Shown piece by piece: positions 60,036-64,000 of a stretch of DNA of 64,000 nucleotides; position 1 is the stretch's first letter; each line of letters starts with the position of its first letter. Made by a program: the position numbers and the translations under genes. Under the pieces are notes generated by a model. The model was not told the DNA's origin and made no database searches. It was given only the letters and a program-made list of their open reading frames with translations. The DNA is taken from the NCBI GenBank assembly GCA_031549185.1, contig JAVBQG010000011.1:44696-108695 (forward strand). The letters run 5' to 3'. Origin of the DNA: JAVBQG01 sp031549185 (GTDB taxonomy: Bacteria; Synergistota; Synergistia; Synergistales; Synergistaceae).

Positions 60036-60096
60036 GCGTCAAAACCGGCTTGCCCGCCTGTTGACCGAACGCCAGACCTTTGACCGCAATTTGGCA

Positions 60097-61077
60097 TCAA
60101 TCGCACAGAAGCGACAGCACTTCGTTCTCGTCCGCGCCCGCGAAACAGCGGTCGAGCGGGAGGGGGCGAAGTGCTTTTCGTATGTCCTCCGCCTTGTAGG
60201 CAAGCCCGGTCAGCGCTTTTTCTACGTCCTCCGTGCCTGCTCCGAAAAAATCGCCGAAGAAGCGGCAATTCGCGATAACGCCGTTCTGCACGTCGAACAG
60301 CGCCTCGACGCTGCCCCAGGAGAAGCGCCTCTTTTTGCGTTCCGTGAAGGCCGGGGATTTCCCCCAATTCCACTCCCAGGTTCGGTATTTCTCCTCCGCC
60401 AGGCGGTCTACCTCGCGCAATTCCTCCGGTGAAAGCGTCTCCTCCGGAAGGTCGAGGCAGGCCCGAATCCGTTCGCGAAATTCGGACATCGACATCGGAG
60501 CCGATAGCAGCTCTTTTATGTTCGCGACGCGGCTGCGGACGGAGGGGAGGGCCTTGGATTCGAACTTCGCCGGGTCCGCGGTGAGGACTTGCCCCAGGAG
60601 GTCGAGGTCGACGTCGAAGAGCAGGGTCCCGTGGTGCAGGACGGCGGCCTTGCTCGCGTGTTGCGCCGTTCCGGATATTTTTTTGCCTTCGCAGGTCGTC
60701 GCGATATCGTTGCGCCCGCCGCACGCCACGGATACGCCCACCCCTGCCAGCGCCGCCACGATGGTTTCCCCGAAGCGCGCGAAATCGTGGGATTCACCCT
60801 CACGCCGGGGGACGACGAAGGTATAGTTCAGGTTTCCGAGGTCCTGATAGACCGCCCCTCCGCCTGTGATCCTCCGCACCAGCGCGATGCCGCGCGCCTC
60901 GATCAGGGAGACGTCGACCTCCGCACGCGCGTTCTGATAACGTCCCACGATGACCGCCGGGGAGTTGTTCCAGAGAGAGGCGAAAGCTCTGCCCTCTCGC
61001 TCCGCCTTGCGAAAGAGGACCTCCTCGTAAGCGAGGTTGTAGCAGGGGTCGTACGAGCTGCTGTCTATGAAATGCAT
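60097..61077 (-). CDS. lplA: Lipoate-protein ligase A
   Basis: A 326-residue ligase that attaches lipoate to carrier domains using ATP. RRITGGGAVYQDLGNLNYTF is the lipoate and ATP binding motif near residue 68, KISGTAQHASKAAVLHHGTL carries the catalytic-type lysine, and the C-terminal accessory domain starts near residue 250. In the minus-strand block it follows a NUDIX gene and the remnant of a dihydrolipoamide dehydrogenase gene, a lipoate-linked neighbourhood. Confidence 0.93.
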   Translation of the reverse strand: MHFIDSSSYDPCYNLAYEEVLFRKAEREGRAFASLWNNSPAVIVGRYQNARAEVDVSLIEARGIALVRRITGGGAVYQDLGNLNYTFVVPRREGESHDFARFGETIVAALAGVGVSVACGGRNDIATTCEGKKISGTAQHASKAAVLHHGTLLFDVDLDLLGQVLTADPAKFESKALPSVRSRVANIKELLSAPMSMSEFRERIRACLDLPEETLSPEELREVDRLAEEKYRTWEWNWGKSPAFTERKKRRFSWGSVEALFDVQNGVIANCRFFGDFFGAGTEDVEKALTGLAYKAEDIRKALRPLPLDRCFAGADENEVLSLLCD

Positions 61078-61096
61078 CCGTATCCGTCCCTCACGC

Positions 61097-61573
61097 TCAA
61101 TATATGTAGCGTCCTTCGCCCTCCGCGTCGATCGAGAGCGTGACGTCGAAGGGCGTCCTGCCGTCCCGTATCAGCGGGAAGAGGGCTGCATAGCTGGGGT
61201 GAATGTCCTTCAACTCCGCGCTCGTCGCGAAATCGACCCATTCGAGCGCGCCCTCCTCGCTCGCGCACAAGTCCCCCTCGCAGTCGGTCGTCGTAAAATA
61301 GATCGAGAGATACTCGACCTCGTCGCCCTCTTGGACGACGTGCAACAGGCCGGCGAAGCGTGGGTTTTTGACGGTCAACCCCGTCTCCTCACGCATCTCC
61401 CGCACACACGCCTCGCGCATCGATTCGCCTCGCTGCTTTCTGCCGCCGGGGATCGTGCGCGCGCCCTTGTACGGTTCTTTGCCGCGCGTGATGAGCAGAA
61501 TCCTGTCGTCTCTAATCAGGAAACAGAAGGCAATGGCTGCGGTGTAGACGCAATCCTCCCAGAAACTCTTCAT
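61097..61573 (-). CDS. NUDIX hydrolase (MutT-like)
   Basis: A 158-residue NUDIX protein. The box is GGRKQRGESMREACVREM continuing into REETGL (residues about 42-65), with all catalytic glutamates. Substrate unknown; the family cleaves nucleoside diphosphates linked to another group. ATG 61573 is chosen for a GAGGAGG site nine bases upstream; a longer frame reaching 61711 reads the dihydrolipoamide dehydrogenase remnant in the wrong frame. Its ATG overlaps the TGA of that remnant. Confidence 0.88.
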   Translation of the reverse strand: MKSFWEDCVYTAAIAFCFLIRDDRILLITRGKEPYKGARTIPGGRKQRGESMREACVREMREETGLTVKNPRFAGLLHVVQEGDEVEYLSIYFTTTDCEGDLCASEEGALEWVDFATSAELKDIHPSYAALFPLIRDGRTPFDVTLSIDAEGEGRYIY

Positions 61574-61690
61574 GACAGTCGCCTCCTCACGGGATGTATA
61601 CGAATCGCCCTTCCGTAGATATCGAGCGCAGCCTCTCTGAACGCTCCGCTCTCGGTCGGATATGCGTGCACAGTCGCGATGATCTCGTCG
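61570..61690 (-). pseudogene. Remnant of dihydrolipoamide dehydrogenase (C-terminal end)
   Basis: On the minus strand one frame encodes about 40 residues ending at the TGA 61572-61570: GTIDEIIATVHAYPTESGAF then REAALDIYGRAIRI. This matches the conserved C-terminus of Lpd (the IHAHPTxxE active-site segment, here VHAYPTE). Everything upstream of it is missing; the 3' end of the ankyrin gene lies there instead. The stop overlaps the NUDIX start as in an intact operon, so a deletion probably removed most of an lpd gene that once led the lpd-NUDIX-lplA operon. Confidence 0.72.
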
Positions 61691-61697
61691 ATCGTCC

Positions 61698-62306
61698 CTA
61701 ATCTTTCGCACCCGGTCGGCGGAGGGGCTTTTTCTGCTTGTTGTAGTGCTCCCGGAGGGCCAGCACGGCGGAATAGTTTTCGTACTTGACGGCCAAGTCG
61801 AGAGCGGTCTTACCGTCCGCGTTGCGCAGGGACAGAAGACTGCCCGCCCTGATAAGCGCCTCTAAGACGCGCGGGTTTTTGTTATTGATGGCGGCGTACA
61901 TCAGAGGGGTATAACCCTCGTCGTCGGGCTGATTGACGTTCGCGCCGGCCGCGATGAGTGCCTGGCAGACATATGCGTCCGGGTTGTTTCCGGCGGCGTA
62001 TATCAGCGGAGTGAGGCCCATGATGTCCGAAGTGTTCACCTCGGCGCCTGCATTCAGGAGAACGACGACCGCTTCGAGGGTGTTGGAGATAGAGGCTGCC
62101 ATCAGGGGCGTGAAGTTCTCCTCGTCCCTGTCATAGACGCTCGCGCCGTTCGCGAGTGCCCATTCGATCTCCTGAGGGGTTCCATTCTCGCAGATGTCGA
62201 GAAACGGACGGTCCTCCGTCGTCGGAGGTGTCGCAAATGCCGAAAGGGGGAGCGCTACCAGAAACAACAGGCAGAAAAGAAGCGGGATGATCCTCCGCCT
62301 GGTCAT
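61698..62306 (-). CDS. Exported ankyrin-repeat protein
   Basis: A 202-residue protein with a signal peptide (TRRRIIPLLFCLLFLVALPL, cut near AFA) and about four ankyrin repeats from residue 30 on: NFTPLMAASISNTLEAVVVL, GLTPLIYAAGNN, GYTPLMYAAINNKNPRVLEA and KTALDLAVKYENYSAVLAL. It likely binds other proteins in the periplasm. ATG 62306 is chosen because it gives a classic signal peptide; ATG 62336 would add ten residues and overlap the previous gene. The gene ends within ten bases of the lpd remnant. Confidence 0.83.
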   Translation of the reverse strand: MTRRRIIPLLFCLLFLVALPLSAFATPPTTEDRPFLDICENGTPQEIEWALANGASVYDRDEENFTPLMAASISNTLEAVVVLLNAGAEVNTSDIMGLTPLIYAAGNNPDAYVCQALIAAGANVNQPDDEGYTPLMYAAINNKNPRVLEALIRAGSLLSLRNADGKTALDLAVKYENYSAVLALREHYNKQKKPLRRPGAKD

Positions 62307-62319
62307 GGGCGGTGCGCCA

Positions 62320-62700
62320 TCAGGCTTCCTCCTCATCTCTTTTGAGCGCGTTTTCCGGGAGCGTGACGATCTCCCCGTTCTGTTCCCCTTGGTACCAGCC
62401 GCCTGGCGAATAAGAGGTCGGTTCTTCGGCGGTGGGGACATCGTCGCGATTTTTCCCCGTGTGTGTATCGAACGTATAGGTCCTGTAGACCGTACCGGGA
62501 ATCATGCCGAAGCGGGCAAGCAACATGAAGACCGCGATCGCGCAGATCAAAAAAAGAACGAAGCCAAGTATAAGCGGCAGAAAGAAGACCAGAATGGCAA
62601 GAATGGCAGCGAGAATCAAAAGTCCGCGCAAGAGAACACCCCCATCGATGAATTTTACCTGATTATCGACAATTGTAGCAGGGCTTTGGGCCTTTGGCAT
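62320..62700 (-). CDS. Small membrane protein of unknown function
   Basis: A 126-residue protein with two closely spaced hydrophobic helices at about residues 22-62 (GLLILAAILAILVFFLPLIL followed by FVLFLICAIAVFMLLARFGM) and a soluble acidic C-terminal part. Not recognised as a family. No ribosome binding site precedes ATG 62700, and an intrinsic terminator lies just upstream, so expression may depend on readthrough. The ankyrin gene follows closely. Confidence 0.65.
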   Translation of the reverse strand: MPKAQSPATIVDNQVKFIDGGVLLRGLLILAAILAILVFFLPLILGFVLFLICAIAVFMLLARFGMIPGTVYRTYTFDTHTGKNRDDVPTAEEPTSYSPGGWYQGEQNGEIVTLPENALKRDEEEA

Positions 62701-62711
62701 GAGTTAAAAAC

Positions 62712-62741
62712 ACAAAAATAATCCCCCGCAAAATGCAGGGG
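62712..62741 (-). terminator. Intrinsic terminator upstream of the small membrane protein gene
   Basis: Reading the minus strand, CCCC-T-GCA and TGC-GGGG form a stem with one bulge around a short loop, followed by GATTATTTTTG. It lies about 95 bases downstream of a strong promoter and 12 bases before the next start codon. Confidence 0.7.
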
Positions 62742-62806
62742 ATAAAAAATGAAGGGCGTTCAGCCGTGTGAATCGGCTCCGTTGCCCTCAACGGATAGGG
62801 TTGAGT
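62712..62806 (-). ncRNA. Candidate small RNA or attenuated leader, about 95 nt
   Basis: Bounded by a near-consensus promoter and an intrinsic terminator on the minus strand, this non-coding stretch folds well. CTCAAC and GTTGAG form a hairpin around CCTATCC; alternatively CCGTTG and CAACGG pair around AGGG, and these two structures are mutually exclusive. AGCCG and CGGCT form a further stem around ATTCACA, enclosed by GGGC and GCCC. No known riboswitch class was recognised. It may be a stand-alone sRNA or an attenuator for the membrane protein gene. Confidence 0.45.
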
Positions 62807-62812
62807 GGCACT

Positions 62813-62841
62813 ACTATAGCGCTCCGCCGTCGGAGTGTCAA
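62813..62841 (-). promoter_or_regulatory. Strong sigma-70-type promoter on the minus strand
   Basis: TTGACA (complement of 62836-62841) and TATAGT (complement of 62813-62818) are separated by exactly 17 bases. Transcription should begin near 62806 toward lower coordinates. Confidence 0.75.
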
Positions 62842-62881
62842 TGCCGTATTACAAGAAATGAAAGTACAAAATGTAACTTTT

Positions 62882-64000
62882 TCAGGATGCCAGCAACGCG
62901 CTCTGTAAAACGGCGAGTCCGCTGCCGAGTCGAGCCTCATGTCCGCACTGTACGGATGCGCGTTCGATGGACGCGATCAGAGACACCAGGGTATGCGCGT
63001 CGATGTTGCCCATGTGTCCGATTCGGAAGCCCTTGCCCGCAAAATCCCCCAGGCAGCCGGCGATGTGCGCGCCCTCTTTGTAGACCGTGTCGCGGAACTG
63101 CGCGTCGTTTATTTTGCTGCCCTCCGGGTAGAGGAAGACGGAGACCGTGGGTGAGGCAACCTCGAGGTCCGCGCCGTAGACGAAGCCGAGCGCCTTGAGG
63201 GACTCGCGGATGGCGTCCGCGTAGTGCCTGTGGCGGCGGAACCGGGCTTCCAGGCCCTCTTCCTCGATAATGCGCACCGCCTCAGCCAGCGCCCAGATCA
63301 AATTGACGGAGGGCGTGCCCCAGTATTTCATGGTGTCCTTCATGACGGGGATCCACTTCACGAAGTCCACGTAGGACTCGGGGATGGGGGGAAGGCTCTG
63401 GCGTTTGGCGATCGCCCGCTCGCTCGCCCAGACGATGCCCAGTCCCGGCGCAATGCCGAACGCCTTCTGCGAGCAGGTCAGCATGATATCGATGCCCCAG
63501 TCCATGTACGACTCCGCGCCAGCTGTGCTCGCGACGCCGTCGACGACCAGCATTACGTCGGGGTGCTTTTCCTTCAGCATGCGTGTCAGACCGCGCAGGG
63601 GCAGTTCGGCGCCCGTCGACGTCTCGACGTGCGTCGCCACGAGCACGTCGAATTTTTTCTCGGAGAGCTTGCGATCGATCTCCTCAACCGTCACGGATTT
63701 CCCCCAGGGCGCCTGTATCGTATCGAGCTCGAAACCCTTGCGGGCGCAGATATCGATGTATCTGTCGCCGAAGTAGCCGTTCGAGCAGACCAGGACACGG
63801 TCGCCTTTCTGGGTGATATTCGCCACGCCCATCTCCATCGCCATCGTTCCGGAGCCGGCAACGCCACAGACAATGCCGTCCCACCGCCAGCGTCGCGTCA
63901 AGCTGGCAATCAACGCGGTGAGGTCGCCCCCGACGCGGGGAGCGGGGAACGAAGTCGTCTCGCGCGCCAGCTGATCCTGACTACGGCGCGCCACGGGGGT
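62882..64000 (-). CDS. Class V aminotransferase (alanine-glyoxylate type), 5'-truncated by the window edge
   Basis: The visible 370 residues belong to the serine-pyruvate/alanine-glyoxylate aminotransferase family. The PLP lysine is in LTCSQKAFGIAPGLGIVW; VCGVAGSGTMAMEMGVANIT, VVDGVASTAGAESYMDWGID and the closing RIGHMGNIDAHTLVSLIASI are typical. The family's N-terminal PGPTPVP segment is absent, so the start lies beyond base 64000. It likely converts glyoxylate to glycine or uses serine; a link with the glyoxylate-forming aldolase at 2028 is conceivable but distant. Confidence 0.88.
   Translation of the reverse strand, partial: TPVARRSQDQLARETTSFPAPRVGGDLTALIASLTRRWRWDGIVCGVAGSGTMAMEMGVANITQKGDRVLVCSNGYFGDRYIDICARKGFELDTIQAPWGKSVTVEEIDRKLSEKKFDVLVATHVETSTGAELPLRGLTRMLKEKHPDVMLVVDGVASTAGAESYMDWGIDIMLTCSQKAFGIAPGLGIVWASERAIAKRQSLPPIPESYVDFVKWIPVMKDTMKYWGTPSVNLIWALAEAVRIIEEEGLEARFRRHRHYADAIRESLKALGFVYGADLEVASPTVSVFLYPEGSKINDAQFRDTVYKEGAHIAGCLGDFAGKGFRIGHMGNIDAHTLVSLIASIERASVQCGHEARLGSGLAVLQSALLAS

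Noticed and set aside
61097..61711. Extended 204-residue NUDIX protein
   Set aside because: The extra N-terminus is arginine-rich, and another frame of the same DNA encodes a recognisable Lpd tail; ATG 61573 has a strong ribosome binding site.
1..64000. CRISPR arrays, tRNA or rRNA genes, phage or transposase genes
   Set aside because: None was seen by eye: no regularly spaced direct repeats, no transposase or integrase motifs and no rRNA-like sequence. A tRNA scan was not possible here.

Overview
This window is about 64 kb of a GC-rich bacterial chromosome with densely packed genes, many joined by overlapping stop and start codons. It most likely comes from an anaerobic, flagellated, diderm member of the Synergistota; this is inferred from content, not from a marker gene. 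Supporting features are diderm envelope genes (an OmpH/Skp-like protein, an EnvC-type hydrolase activator with FtsEX), a csaB pyruvyltransferase of the kind used for SLH-domain anchoring, a siroheme-dependent heme route, RNase J, and a comF-yvyF-flgM-flgN-flgK-flgL-fliW-csrA-flagellin order like that of Bacillus subtilis.

Layout. 1-1868: metK (partial), a comF-type gene and a yvyF-like gene. 2028-4538: two metabolic genes (a HOGA-like aldolase and a YtcJ-like amidohydrolase) inserted into the otherwise conserved flagellar order. 4606-25256: late flagellar block with flgM, flgN, two tandem flgK, an oversized flgL, fliW, csrA, a DUF115/Maf-type flagellin glycosyltransferase, two giant flagellins and flaG, plus sigma-28-like promoters, terminators and probable CsrA-binding leaders. 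25301-37032: nonulosonic acid (legionaminic-type) biosynthesis with an embedded cassette of two acyl carrier proteins, two ketoacyl synthases III and an SDR reductase. 37077-39545: small genes (DUF3343, OmpH-like, DUF355, an orphan substrate-binding protein). 39655-54647: RNase J, a Na/Pi symporter, then a long coupled envelope operon (uppP, DUF4321, maf, DUF5693, csaB, split transketolase, ftsE, ftsX, envC-like, ctpA-like, divergent polysaccharide deacetylase). 54653-60035: purA, rimI, macrodomain, radical SAM plus fused AhbA/AhbB-like siroheme decarboxylase, a flavin-binding protein and a hypothetical. 60097-64000, minus strand: lplA, a NUDIX hydrolase, a remnant of dihydrolipoamide dehydrogenase, an ankyrin protein, a small membrane protein, a candidate small RNA and a class V aminotransferase (partial).

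How it fits together. The flagellin genes, the FliW-CsrA switch, the Maf glycosyltransferase and the CMP-nonulosonate pathway form one functional unit: synthesis, translational control and glycosylation of the filament. The acyl carrier/ketoacyl synthase cassette inside the sugar locus suggests that the flagellar sugar carries a custom ACP-derived acyl group, which is the most promising lead for an undescribed system. A degenerate dispersed repeat of about 43 bp recurs in intergenic gaps. No rRNA, tRNA, CRISPR array, prophage or intact insertion sequence was seen.
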